Notes: generated by a model from the sequence alone, not told the origin. 64,000 nt of DNA from Dactylis glomerata (GCA_007115705.1 QXEO01000143.1:8167434-8231433); one strand, 5' to 3'; shown: positions 11,310 to 23,218, counted from the first letter of the stretch. Made by a program: numbers and translations.

Positions 11310-12225
11310 CATAGAAAATTGTTTTGAATTACTTATTCAATTTTAAACACTTTTCATATTCATAGTTTTATCAGATTCTAAAATATACATAAAGAATATA
11401 AATCAATATAGTTTTAATTGAAAATGGCAAACTAGTTAATAGTTTGGATAGTTAAAATAATTAATTTTGAAAATAGAAAATAGTTTTGAATTATCTATTC
11501 AATTTCAAACACTTTTCATTTTTATAGTTTTATCAAATTCTCAAATATGCAAAAAGAATATTAATAAACATAGTTTTTAATTGAAAACAACAAAATAGTT
11601 AATACTTAGGATAGTTAAAATAATTAATTTTGAAAATAGAAAATAGTTTTGAATTATCTATTCAATTTCAAACACTTTTCATTTTTATAGTTTTATCAAA
11701 TTCTCAAATATGCAAAAAGAATATTAATAAACATAGTTTTTAATTGAAAAAAACAAAATAGTTAATACTTAGGATAGTTAAAATAATTAATTTGTAAAAT
11801 AGAAAATAGTTTTGAATTATCTATTCAATTTCAAACACTTTTCATTTTTATAGTTTTATCAAATTCTCAAATATGCAAAAAGAATATTAATAAACATAGT
11901 TTTTAATTGAAAACAACAAAATAGTTAATAGTTAGGATAGTTAAAATAATTAATTTGTAAAATAGAAAATAGTTTTGAATTATCTATTCAATTTCAAACA
12001 CTTTTCATTTTTATAGTTTTGTCAAATACTCAAATATGCAAAAAGAATATTAATAAACATAGTTTTTAATTAAAAATGGCAAAATATTTAATAGTTAGGA
12101 TAGTTAAAGTAATTAATTTTTAAAATAGAAAATAGTTTTGAATTATGTATTCAATTTCCAAAACTTTTCATTTTTATAGTTTTGTTAAATTCTTAAATAT
12201 GCAAACAGAATACTAAACAAATAAA
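11310..12225. repeat. 163-bp AT-rich tandem repeat, about 5.5 copies
   Basis: The phrase TTTTGAATTAT(C/G)TATTCAATTTC recurs with its G at 11488, 11651, 11814, 11977 and 12140, i.e. exactly 163 bp apart, with a more diverged first copy at 11326 (162 bp). Middle copies are nearly identical; outer copies are more diverged. The array lies between the 3' end of the transposase gene and the promoter region of the second CACTA gene. Confidence 0.95.
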
Positions 12226-12241
12226 AGAAAAAACAGAAAAT

Positions 12242-12393
12242 AGGCCTTTAGTCCCGGTCCGTGCCACAGACCGGGACTAAAGGCCCTGGCCGCTGAAATC
12301 CCCACCCGAGGCCTTTAGTCCCGGGCGGTGGCACGGACCGGGACTAAAGGCCCCCCTTTAGTCCCGGTCCGTGCCACCGCCCGGGACTAAAGG
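12242..12393. repeat. Internal subterminal-motif array with 39-bp perfect inverted repeat
   Basis: Four CTTTAGTCCCGG / CCGGGACTAAAG units in hairpin arrangement. Positions 12312-12350 and 12355-12393 are perfect reverse complements over 39 bp, separated only by CCCC. The motif is the one found at both transposon ends, but this array sits in the middle of the element, immediately before a TATA box. Confidence 0.95.
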
Positions 12394-12401
12394 TCCCGGG
12401 G

Positions 12402-12408
12402 TATAAAA
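12402..12408 (+). promoter_or_regulatory. TATA box of the second CACTA gene
   Basis: TATAAAA nine bases after the end of the 39-bp inverted repeat. It is followed by a GC-rich leader (12420-12695) that ends at a splice donor, AAG|GTAATT. Confidence 0.6.
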
Positions 12409-12449
12409 CTGGCGCCTTCTTCCCCAGGTTTCGGACTTACCGTTTTCGC

Positions 12450-12698
12450 GCGCGAGGAATTGCCGAAGACGCCGCCAGGCTGCCCGAGCTCGCCGCCGCG
12501 CCGCCGCGCCACCGCGCCCCGCCGCCGCGCCACCGCGCCCGAGCTCGCCGCCGCGCCCCGCCGCGCCCAGCCACCTCGCCCCGCCGCCGCGCGCCCAGCC
12601 ACCGCGCCCAGCCGCCGCGCCCAGCCACCGCCGCCGCGCCCAGCCACCGCCGCCGCGCCCAGCCGCCGCCGCCGCGCCCAGCCACCGCCGCCTGCAAG
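12450..12698 (+). repeat. GC-rich degenerate repeat in the leader of the second CACTA gene
   Basis: Imperfect copies of GCCGCGCCCAGCCACC and similar units. Long open frames exist on both strands because of composition. None starts with a convincing ATG on the plus strand, so I treat it as an untranslated first exon ending at the donor near 12698. Confidence 0.6.
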
Positions 12699-12714
12699 GT
12701 AATTTAAAAAAAAA

Positions 12715-13215
12715 TTATTTTAGATATAGTTAGTGTTAGGGTATTTTAGTGTTAGTGTTAGGGTATTTTAGTGTTAGTGTTAGGGTATAGTTAGTGTTAG
12801 GGTATTTTAGTTAGTGTTAGGGTATTTTAGATATAGAATTATTTTAGATATAGTTAGTGTTAGGGTATTTTAGTTATAGTTAGTGTTAGGGTATTTTAGA
12901 TATAGAATTATTTTAGATATAGTTAGTGTTAGGGTATAGTTAGTGTTAGGGTATTTTAGTGTTAGTGTTAGGGTATTTTAGATATAGAATTATTTTAGAT
13001 ATAGTTAGTGTTAGGGTATTTTAGTTATAGTTAGTGTTAGGGTATTTTAGATATAGAATTATTTTAGATATAGTTATAGTTAGATATAGAATTATTTTAG
13101 AGATAGAATTATTTTAGATATAGTTATAGTTAGTGTTAGGGTATTTTAGAGATAGAATTATTTTAGTGTTAGGGTATTTTAGATATAGAATTATTTTAGT
13201 TATAGTTAGTGTTAG
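12715..13215 (+). repeat. Telomere-like GTTAGGGTATTTTAG repeats in an intron
   Basis: Many irregular copies of TAGTGTTAGGGTATTTTAG mixed with ATATAGAATTATTTTAG. GTTAGGG resembles the plant telomere unit, but the spacing is 15-20 bp or more and never a run of perfect TTTAGGG. It lies within the presumed first intron (donor near 12698, acceptor TTTTTTGCAG ending 13340). Confidence 0.85.
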
Positions 13216-13344
13216 TTTATTAGTTAATAGAATTTATTTGCGCGCGAGATATAGAATTATTTTGCAAATAGAAATAGAATTATTTTGCATCATATATAGT
13301 TTGTTAGTTTATTAGTTAATCAAATGTTCGTTTTTTGCAGAACT

Positions 13345-16300
13345 ATGGATCCACATAGCAGGAACCTCGAAGAGGAAGAACTTATCGAAGATATAATCAA
13401 AGACGCCCCCGACGTTGAACCTGCAGAATCTCCGTCGTCATATCTAAACCCCTCCGGAGATGGAATGGAGGTTGATCGACACGAAGATGAAGCCGATGGG
13501 GCCGGAGATAGCTCCAATGACGGAGAAGGTGATAGCTCCACTGATGGAGAAGCCGGTGGAGAAGCCGGTGGAGAAATAATAAAGTCCGGCGAGGTATACA
13601 TATGAAGTTCGACAATCACTTGTAATATGTGAAAAATATTGGAGATAGCTCTATATTGTATACATATACATTCATTTGACGAATGTTTCTCCCTCTTAGG
13701 CCTCCACATCGAGCAAAGCTATGAAACGAGGCCCGACTAAAAAGTTGGACGCACGGACGCATTACACCTTTGAGGTGATATTGCCTACGGGCGAACCAAA
13801 GCTTCCTAAGAATGCTGCTGACACATTCAAGAAGCAATGCGGAGTTCTCGTTAGGGATCACGTCCCGATCAGCGTTCGGGAGTGGAACAAGCGCAAAGGG
13901 GCAGCCGATAGTGACTATGTCGCCGAAAGGTACAAAGATAATCTTTGGAATGATATCATGTCACATTTCAACCTGCCAGAATGTGAGAATGAAGACGCCG
14001 CAAAAAAACTGAGGGCCAAAGTCAAGCAGTGGACTCTAAAGAAGATGGCCGAACTGTTCCGTAGCTGGAAGAAGAAGCTATGGAAAGACTATCTGAAGAC
14101 AAAGAAAGTGCCAGTATTCTAGGGGTATCTAGCCAAGCAGGCGAATCACTGGAAGGCATTTCAGGAGTACAAGCAGTCAGAAGATGCCAAGGCATTATCA
14201 GAAAAGAACAAGAAAAATGCCGACAAGAAGAAATATCACCACACGCTGGGGCCAGGGGGCTATGAGACTGCCATCCCAAAGTGGGATAAGAAAGAGCAAG
14301 ATCTGCTAGCTAAAGGCATCGTACCTGAACCCATCCGTGATGAGTGGGAAATGAGAGCAAGGAATTGGTTCCTTGCGCATGGTGGTTCGTACGACGAAGA
14401 AACAGGGGACCTCATCTGCAGTGGCGGTCTTAGGATACCCAGGGAGAATTGGAAAAAGATAGTGAAAGAAATTAAAGAGGGAAAAAGACAGTTCACTGCA
14501 GATAGAGAGAAAGATTTGCTCACACTGGTCCTCGGCAATGACGAACATGGAGGACGAACGCGAGGCTTCGGTCCTTCTTACCCGTGGTGGCTTGGGTTTG
14601 CCAGAGACCAAGACACTTACAGAAGCCGGGCGAGAGCAAAGAAGCGACAGCAGGATGAGGAGAATGACAAGTTCAACCAGTTGCTTGCCAGGCTTAACGA
14701 GCAACAGAAGCAGATTGACGAGCTTAGAGGAGTAGCGCGCCAGGAAGATCCTGGACTCGATATTATCGGCGCCCCATCTAAGCGGAAAAGCAGCGTGGCT
14801 GAATCTGAGGCCCCGCCCGACGATGCACGAAGAATGATAGAGGGCGGTCCCGGCTACCCCGTGGATGGAATCAAGGAGTCAACATCATGTGAACTCCATC
14901 AGAAATTCAAGAACATATCCATGAAGGTGGCCGTCGGACAAGCTTTACCTTCTGGCCCTGATGCACGCTGGCATGGCCGTGAGATTCCAGCTGGCTTTGC
15001 TAAAGTCGGGGTGGATGAAATCATGGCGGGGTTTCATGATATGGAGCTCGACATGGCTGGACCCGAAGATGAGAGGACACTCGGAGAAGTACTGGGTGGA
15101 GTCATCCTATGGGACAAGAACTACATCAAGCTTCCAAGCTCGGCCCCAAGGACAACACCGCCTCCGAGTCGTCGCAGGTCACCTACACCTCCATCACCTC
15201 CAAGCCCTCCACATGACGACGGCCACCACAACACGAGTCCATCTCGATCACCGCCGCCGGACTTGGGTCGGCCGTCTCCGCCGCCGCCCGCTAAGGATAC
15301 TAAGCGGAAGCGTGCCAGCAAGAACGCTCCGTCCATGAGTTCTAAGCGACGGAGCTCCCCAAAGCGCAAACTGTCGCCCCTCCCAAAGGTACCTCATGCT
15401 AATCTTCCTATCAGACCTTATGATCATACCGACGAGGAAAACGCCAGGATAGCAAAGGAACATTATGAGGCGCAGATGAAAAAGAAGGAACCCGAGCCCC
15501 GCCCGGAATACACCGAGAAGCAAATAGCATATGCAAAATACTTCATGACCCTTCCATCACAGTATGACTTACACCATAAGCCTGACGACTATACACGCAC
15601 ATTGCAGAAGGAAGGGCAAAAGAGCAAGTCACGTGCAAGTGCAAGTGCAAGTGGGAGCAAATCAAGTTCAACTACAAGCAAAATAAGATCAGACGTTCCT
15701 CAGCTTGGACAACAGGCCAAACAGTCGATCCCACCCCTCAGGGTGTTACCCGAGAATGTTCCCTCTCTGGTGCAGGGGCAAGATTTGGGATTAGCAAAGA
15801 AGTGGGCGGATGAATGGGGTATCCCGGTTGAAGTCATTCTGGCTTCCCAAGACGACGTGGTACCCAAGGCTGTGGTAGCCCCTAAGCCACAGTTTGTCAT
15901 GGGAGCGCCTTTGGTCAGCAAAGATAAGTTTGATGATCTCCCAACAAATATGCGTTACTTGCATACATGGTACTTAAGTGAATCAAAGAAAGGGAGAACG
16001 ATGATCGTGGCGCTTGTCCCACGGGAGTACTACGGCCGTCCCGAAGACATCCATATCGACTTTGATGAACTCTTCCAGATGTACAATGCCGACGCCCTCG
16101 ACAAATCGCTTATGAGTTGCTATTGTCTGTAAGTTTTTCAATTCGTTGTCTACATATAACTTGTTCAATTATTTCAATTCATTGTCTACATATAACTTGT
16201 TCAGTTATTTCAATTCATTTTCTACATATAACTTGTTCCGTTCTGACTTGTACTCTATTATGCAGAATGAAGATTCTGGAATGTAAAAGTAGGAACATCC

Positions 16301-17203
16301 TAAATATTGGGTTTATTGACCCAGATAAAATACATATAAAGACGCTAACTGATAACCCCAAGGAGACGGAGGAAAACCTTCTAAGGTTTCTAACAGATCA
16401 AAATTACTGTGACCACATACTGTTTCCATACAACTTCAAGTGAGGGTCTTACTCTGTTGTGTCCATTCACTTATGAGTGTAATTGATAAGTTACTGACAC
16501 ATATATATACATGTGCAGCTACCACTGGATTCTGTTGGACATTCAAATTGATAAGGGAAGAGTTGATGCCTTCGACCCATTATCGAGACCCTTGGAACAG
16601 TTCCAAAGCCTGCAGGACATGCTCCAAGGGTAATTTCAATCATTCTTGCGCTCTATCGGTCTCTTTCGATGATTTTCTGATATATCAATTAATGAAAAAC
16701 TTAGCAAATCATTTTCCTTGTCGGGCAGGGTTTGGAAGCGGTTTAAGTGCGTGACTCCCGGTATCCGGCATGAGAAGCTGACCTTTAGAGCGGCTCAGGT
16801 AAGTAGTAGTATGATATACTTCTATTTTCAATACTTTTGTAATGCTAGATTATTATTTTGATTATATATATTCTATTCTCGTAAAGTGCGACCAGCAGCC
16901 ACGGGGGACGCATCTATGTGGATACTATGTTTGCGAGACCATTCGCACGTTTACCTCTGAGCACAAGGATTACAGATACGATGTAAGCAATAAACATTCA
17001 CACCTCTATTTTTACTCGTCATTCTTTGTTATCATGATTGATATTCATATTCATCTCCTCTTCTTATATAGTACACGGCCATGCGGGAGAAGTACCTACC
17101 AGAGCAACGCGCGATTGCTGTTGCAGAGGAGCTGGCGACCTTTCTGAGAATAGAAGCTATAGACGACAAAGGACGATTTAGTGTAGCTAGGGACCATTAC
17201 TAA
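13345..17203 (+). pseudogene. Second CACTA gene with Ulp1-like cysteine protease domain; one in-frame stop
   Basis: Proposed exons: 13345-13593, 13700-16128, 16266-16439, 16519-16629, 16729-16798, 16887-16982, 17072-17203. All junctions have GT-AG and keep one frame. Exon 1 is acidic (EEEELIEDIIKD). Exon 2 begins with a basic DNA-binding-like region, then a proline/serine-rich, lysine-rich linker. Exons 3-7 form a Ulp1/SENP-type fold: His in YHWILLDI (exon 4), Asp in DAFDP (exon 4), Cys in GTHLCGYYVCE (exon 6). The only damage seen is a TAG at 14120-14122, in frame with everything after it. Plant CACTA elements commonly carry such a second gene, whose product helps transposition or counteracts silencing in characterised cases; the role here is inferred. 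Read-through, re-splicing around the stop, or a recent mutation are the alternatives. Confidence 0.85.
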
Positions 17204-17409
17204 TGTTGGTCCATGTAATCGAATAGACGGGCTCTTGTCCCGATAATTCTGATCTCCATATAATTGTATATATATGCTCGCTTGTAAGATAAGTTAATCT
17301 TATATATATGCATAAACTAATTCCCGAACACCAAGGCACCAAACGAGGCATCACGTTAATCCCCCACCTAAAACCCTAAAACCCTACAGCAAAAAACAAA
17401 AATCTGCAG

Positions 17410-17605
17410 ATGACCTTTAGTCCCGGTCTGTGTTACAAACCGGGACAAACCGGGACTAAAGGTCCTGGCCCTGATTCGCTCCGAGGTGCCCACGTGAACA
17501 CCCTCCAGTCTCGGCTGGTAAGCGGGCCGGGACTAAAGGTTCAGCCTTTAGTCCTGCGGCTGGGGTCCCGGTTTGCAAACCGGGACTAAAGCCCCTTACG
17601 GGCCG
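17410..17605. repeat. 3' subterminal repeat array of the CACTA element
   Basis: Copies of TTTAGTCCCGG and CCGGGACTAAAG in both orientations, with a hairpin near 17420-17462 and another near 17547-17590, ending 27 bp before the terminal CACTAGTG. Several units are mutated (TTTAGTCCTGCGG, CTCCAGTCTCGG), so this end is more decayed than the left end. Confidence 0.85.
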
Positions 17606-17632
17606 GGACTGGAGGCCCCGTCCCCACTAGTG

Positions 17633-19676
17633 ACCGTAGCACGTGTGCACCATCGTGGACGTTCATGTATCTGCTCCTTCTTCCATAGCCACATAGAGAA
17701 CAACTTCTTCGCCGAATAGCAAGACTCTATATTAATTCTGCAATTGTAGTAGGCAGAAAAGTACTCGAATAAACACCAAAAACAGTGATTAAGATTCAGT
17801 TTGTACTCTGACGTGCAATTTACCGGCGATGGCAGCTCGTATAAGGTATAACTTCACTGAAACAAGGCCTCCCTGCCTGAATTAGAGGGAAACTGATCAC
17901 TCATCGTGCTGGTCTAAGTTAACTTTAAGCCTTCTGCCTGATGTTCTCTCTTTTCTTTTCTTTGAAGGTCAACACTGCCCGACATGAGGTTCTCGTCATC
18001 CCTCTCATCAGAGTCTCTGCCACGCGTACGAGATTTTGTCGAGCTAGTACGTCTTCGCCGGCCACCACCACAGCTTTTCCGGCGGCGACACTCTCATAGT
18101 CTGACGTGGTTACTTCTCTTTATTGAATATTGTCCTCATTTCCATTTGCCTAAGTTTTTTTCATTGAAATGTTAGCAGGAGAGCTGCTAAATTTATTGAT
18201 TAAAAGAAGTTGAACAACGGAGCTTCTAGGAGAGCAAAAACTCAAGGCGGGTAAAAACCAAGAAAGAAGAGAAAACTAAAAAAGAAGGCCTAGCAACGCC
18301 TCAGCCTGGGTCAAATGGGATCTGTGTGCTCCAGCCATGTTCCATAAGATGGCTTCGTCTGGTATTCTTCGAATCATGAAATGGACAGTGAGCTCCTCAT
18401 GTTGGAATACTTGTCTAAAATAATACCACACCTTACGGTTACACATGATTACATGTATACTATTACCAATTGTACAATATATTTGGAACTGGAAATAACA
18501 AAAAATAAACTACCCTAAAACATAAACTTTAATTCTGATTACATGTGAGGTTTACCTCCAAGGGAATCAAGACCGTCCTCATCGACTATTACCTTTCTAG
18601 CACCCCCCCCCTCCTCCCACCCCCACCCCCACCCCCAATCTATATGATGGGGTTATATATCCTCCCAAGCTCTAGACACCACTTGCCTAAAACCGTCATC
18701 ATCTTTGATAGAAGTCGTTGAAGAAGAAACGATGGATCCCCTTGCCTTTTCCTTTGATCTAGCACCGAAGCATCCAACTTCCGACAGACTATCCAGCCAC
18801 ACAGGACAGTTTTATGTGGATATCATCTTGTGAACCTTCAAGACACATCAGAGGAGACGACCGGAAGGATGGAGCAGTGCAGCCGTGCGGGAAGAACATA
18901 ATACCTCACGACGTTGCATGAAAGACACCATCGCCCCACTCAAATCCAGACATGGATTGTGGCGAGTACCGGAGTTCCTAGATCCATCACTACCAAGGAT
19001 GTGAACAGCCAACGCGGAGTCTAAAGGACGGGGAACACCCTTATTTTGCGTCGTCATCGTTGCCATGCCACTAGACGACCAAAACCCTAGGCTAATAGGC
19101 CATGCAGTGCAACCTATATGGATCCACATGATGGATAGAGAAGTTGCCGGAGACGACACAAAAAATCGAGGCTTAGGCATACATGGTCACCTTTCGTGTA
19201 AATAGGAAATGCGAGAGCAAACCGTCAAAAGCTAGGTCACCACGATAACATCGTTGAACTCTTAATTACTACTAGTACCAAAATCCGAACTCATTTATCA
19301 CATAGAAAAAGCCATTCCACACTGTCAAAATATCACAAAGATCACAAACAAGTTCAAAATCACAAAAACCCAAAGGAGAAAAGAAAACAAATAAATAAAT
19401 AGGAGTACTATACTCCCATTCCATCCATCTCCTTTTCCCCTTTCCCTTTCCCCATCCCACGTTCTCTAGCCTCCTCACAGGCCTACACTAGTAGAGTACT
19501 ACCAGTCGTATCAAAACCACCACTGGGCACCACTGCAGAGTACTGGATCTCGCAGGCTCGCACGCATATCTCCACCGCCCGCCATCCCTCCCTCCCGCGC
19601 TATCCTCCGGTGAATGCCACTGCCCGCGCCGCCGACTCCCCCCGCCGACGACGCCCAGTGAGCGACCCCGCGGCGA
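17633..19676. other. Intergenic DNA and upstream region of the coiled-coil gene
   Basis: ACC at 17633-17635 is the right copy of the CACTA target duplication. No gene recognised in 17640-19480. The minus-strand open frame 18848-19180 has no recognisable motif. 18601-18640 is a C-rich low-complexity run (CACCCCC units). 19500-19676 is GC-rich and is probably the promoter-proximal region and 5' UTR of the gene starting at 19677. Confidence 0.6.
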
Positions 19677-22568
19677 ATGGCGCGCTCCCGCCGCCCCCAG
19701 CAGCAGCCGCCGCAGGCGAGGTCCCCGCCGAGGCCCAAGGAGCCCGACGCCGCCGCGTGCCCGGGGTCCGCCTCCCGGCCCCGCCCCCGCCGCCGGCTGC
19801 GCGTCCAGAGCCCCTCCCTCGCAGCCGCGCGCCGCGCGGCCGCCCCGCCGCCCACCCCGCCGCTCCGGTGGCCCGGGGACGCCGTCGCCCCGCCAACCGG
19901 CGCGTCCGCGTCCGTGAGGAAGATCGCCGCGGCGCTGTGGCGGGTCCATCCGCCGCAGGCCCCGCCGCGGGAGTCCGCGGAAGCGCGACGGCGGTTCGAG
20001 GTAGGATTCCTCTCGAGATCCGCGTGGATCTTCCGGTGGCAGTGTCTCTGAACTGCTGTGCCGTTCTAGGGTTTCATGTGTCCATGCTTTGGTGGAATCA
20101 GCGGTGAAGCCGCTAGGAATTAGATGGTTTGGTGCTTTGTGATGCGTTGTTTTTGTTGTTCCCAAAAGTTTTGAGCCGATTTTTCTGAAAGCTACTTACT
20201 TATCTGCGCATCCAATGGGTGAAGGGACCGGGTGTGTGGAGTGCAAATTTTGTCACAATGTTGTTACCGCAGCACATTGTGTCACCACTCGATAACTCGA
20301 GGGGTGAAGGGTACCATATGAGGTTGGGGATTTGAGCCGGAGATGGAATTTTAGGATCAAAGTCCAACTCAGAAAATGGGCATCTGAGTTCAGCTTTGAT
20401 CGCATTGCAATGATTAGCAACGTGGCTGAGTAAATTTGGGTTTAGGAAGATGTAGCAGAGTATATCTCGTGGACCAATTTGGTACAGCTATTTTGTTGCG
20501 TTGAGAGTCCATTTTCTGTGCTGATCCAACTGGTGATCATTGTCGGTGCAGATAGCTTAGTTTTCCATGTCTCTCCATCATTTGGGCCCAGGGATGTCCA
20601 TCTCCAAATTTCCATTGTTATCTACCCGTACTCTTATTAGGGTGCTCGTGGTCCCTAGATATGGATGTTGATAGTGTTACTATGCAGTGGTGACCAGACC
20701 ATCAAATGAATAGTTTTGAACAATTTTTACGACATTTGGCATGTAAACTTTGGTAACACGCTATTAATATGTAGTTTTAATGTGTTTTCGGTGAGCTAAC
20801 ACAATGACTTTGCAGCCTAACCCGAAGCCTCTGCACACGCCGGATCGGTGCAATTACTATAAAACTGTCCTGGAAGGCAGGTCAGGAAGAAAGCCTCTTG
20901 TCAATGGCAGCATTCATGAGGTATATTCCTTGTTCATGAATTAGTGTTACTTAGAGTACAGTTCACCACCTTCATTTCTGATGTTGTTTTATTGATGAAA
21001 TGCTTTTGATTTTAAATCAGGTGGGAGGTTACTCTCCATCACCTCGAATTGAAATGGAGGTGGCAACCAAGTGGGACCGTCGGTACCTGAACACAATGAG
21101 GGACGCTGACTATGATTCCTTTGATCAATATCCAGTGACTGCTGATGCAGAAGTCTCTGCACTAAAAGCAGAGCTTATGCAGGCCCGCAGCCGGATTCAC
21201 GAGCTTGAAGTTGAGAGTCGGTCTGCAAAGAAGAAGCTTGATCACATGTTAAGGGGCCTTTCCGAGGAAAAGGCTTCCTGGAGGAGCAGGGAGCATGATA
21301 AGGTTCGAGACATCTTTGACAGTGTTAAAGATAGTCTGAACCGGGAGAGAAAGAACCGACAAAGGGCAGAACTCATGAATTCCAAGTTGGTCAGTGAGCT
21401 ATCCGAGTTGAAGTCGGTGGCAAAGCGGTACTTGCAAGATTATGAAAAAGAGAGAAAGGCCAGGGAGCTTATGGAGGAGGTGTGTGATGAATTAGCAAAG
21501 GAGATTGCAGAAGACAAAGCTGAGGTTGAGGCTCTGAAGAGTGAAAGTATGAAGATGAGAGATGAGGTGGAGGAAGAGAAGAAGATGTTGCAGATGGCGG
21601 AGGTTTGGCGGGAAGAGAGGGTTCAGATGAAGCTTGTTGATGCAAAGCTGACACTAGACAGCAAGTATACACAGCTGACTGACCTTCAGTCTGAGATTGA
21701 GGCTTTCCTCAGTTCCCACCGAGGCAATAGTGTAGATAAAGAAACAGTAAGAGATGCAGAAACCCTCAAGGAAGCAATTTGCTCCATGAAGTTTCATGAT
21801 ATTAAGGAGTTCTCTTACAAACCACCACCTGCTTCAGAAGACATTTTTGCTGTATTCGAGGAACTCAGACAGAGGGAAGATACTAGTGAGAAGGAGATTG
21901 GGCAATGTAATGGAGATACCCCCATCACTCATGCAAAGATCCATACAGTGAGTCCTGAAACTGACATCTTCCTGGAGAAACCATCAAAGAAGTATCCCCG
22001 CCAACCCTGTGCCAGAAATGAAGAGGAAGATGATAGCGGATGGGAGACTGTTAGCCACGTCGATGAGCACGGCTCTAGCAACTCACCCGATGGAAGTGAA
22101 CCGTCAGTAAACGGCTTCGGTGGACAAAATGGTGCATCAGTGAGTGGAACAACAGACTGCGATGACTGCGAAAACTGCAGGTCAGGTAGCGAGATCAGTG
22201 AAGTCTGTTCGACAACAGCAGAGAAGTACCGGAAGAAAGGGTCTTCTTTTGCCAGACTCTGGAGGTCATCAAATGACTATGGTCGCAAGAAAATAGGATC
22301 AGAGTTGCCAAACGGCAGGCTCTCAAGCGGCAGAATGTCGAACTCCGCTCTCTCGCCCACGCTGAAGGGAAGTGAAGTTTGCACGGTCTCACCAAGCGTA
22401 GGCGAGTGGAGCCCAGAGTCGGTAAACCCTCACGTGGTTCGGGCAATGAAAGGGCGCATAGAGTGGCCACAAGGCGCTCAGAAACACAACCTGAAGTCCA
22501 ACCTTCTGGAGTCGAGAGTCGACGGCCGCAAGGTCCAGCTGCGTCAAGCACTGAGGCAGAAGATATAG
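19677..22568 (+). CDS. Coiled-coil protein of the BRANCHLESS TRICHOME / At1g50660 (USO1-like) family
   Basis: Three exons, 19677-20000, 20816-20920 and 21021-22568, all in phase 0 with GT-AG junctions, giving 658 residues. The N-terminus is proline/arginine-rich; IAAALWR and the exon-2 sequence PNPKPLHTPDRCNYYK follow. Residues about 187-377 are a long coiled coil with the family-conserved stretches WRSREHDKVR, LQDYEKERKARE, EEVCDELAKEI and MAEVWREERVQMKL. The C-terminal third is acidic and serine-rich, with a basic end (NPHVVRAMKGRIEWP). Arabidopsis relatives are annotated as USO1-related; BRANCHLESS TRICHOMES acts on trichome shape through the cytoskeleton. The exact role of this paralogue is not known from sequence. 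The start codon is the first ATG in frame downstream of a GC-rich leader. Confidence 0.9.
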
Positions 22569-22774
22569 CATGGTCCAGTCAGATGCTATATCGTGTGACT
22601 GAACATAGAACGACCTTGCCTTTCACCGATTCCTGATCTGGAAGAAGAATTATTGGCGCTGAAAATTGGTACCTAATTGAAGTTCTGATAGCCCTTAGTT
22701 CGCGTAGAAAATTCACGACGTTCATGTAATCAGATGTAATAGTACAGTAGTAATTTTCTATCAATGCATTACTC

Positions 22775-23170
22775 ATCAAATTTATAGCTTCTTGCTTTAT
22801 GACTACTACTTCGTTCAGTTTTAGAAGCTGAAAATCTGACATACTGTATAGCCCAACATCACTTCATTAGCTTGTCCTTGTGACAATGTATGTATCTTCA
22901 GCTAGACCCAAACTCTGGAGGTCCTGAACTTAGAAATTTGAGTTGTTATGCATTGTAAAGGTTCGAGCGCGTCGGTCCATCTGTAAGCCCCAGGGATATT
23001 CAACAGTTTTGCCAAATGATTTGTTTTTGGTGCAGTAAACGCGGCTACAACTAGTATTTGCATATCGTTTCGAAAACAATGATTTTTCAGTATTCTCCGC
23101 AACTTTTTTTTCGATTTTGATGTTCTGTGCGGTGGTTACATGTACTCCGTATGACGAACAATCTCTTTTG
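22775..23170 (+). repeat. Duplicated segment, copy 1 (upstream of V-ATPase e)
   Basis: About 400 bp similar to 27071-27450, including ATACTGTATA, CATCACTTCATTAGCTTG, CCCCAGGGAT, TTTGGTGCAGTAAA, GGCTACAACTAGTA and GTGCGGTGG in the same order. Similarity resumes at 23642-23700 (matching about 27482-27545) after the inserted element and AT run. By eye identity is around 75-80%. Confidence 0.85.
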
Positions 23171-23218
23171 GTAGAAAAAATATTTGTTTAGTGTAATATA
23201 TAGGTAAAATAACCAGGG

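Larger units (their letters stand above)
7203..17632 (+). mobile_element. Complete CACTA (En/Spm) transposon
   Basis: The left end is CACTAGTAGAAAACGGGCC and the right end reads CACTAGTGGGGACGGGGCC on the opposite strand. ACC lies directly outside both ends (7200-7202 and 17633-17635), the 3-bp duplication of this superfamily. Both ends carry many direct and inverted copies of CTTTAGTCCCGG / CCGGGACTAAAG (7225-7445 and 17410-17605). Inside are two genes in the same orientation: an intact transposase (7758-11075) and a multi-exon second gene (13345-17203) with one stop codon. At 10.4 kb with defined ends and an intact transposase it could be, or recently have been, able to mobilise itself. Confidence 0.95.

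Noticed and set aside
12387..12702. Long open frames on both strands in the GC-rich leader of the second CACTA gene.
   Set aside because: Simple GC-rich repeats keep several frames open at once; no ATG and no recognisable domain on the plus strand.
12715..13215. Interstitial telomere array.
   Set aside because: The unit is GTTAGGGTATTTTAG with irregular spacing, not a run of TTTAGGG; it fits a local tandem repeat better than a healed break.
18848..19180. 110-codon minus-strand frame upstream of the coiled-coil gene.
   Set aside because: No recognisable motif, no splice context, and composition like surrounding non-coding DNA.
19488..20165. 225-codon antisense frame opposite exon 1 of the coiled-coil gene.
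   Set aside because: Low-complexity Gly/Arg product produced by GC-rich coding sequence on the other strand.
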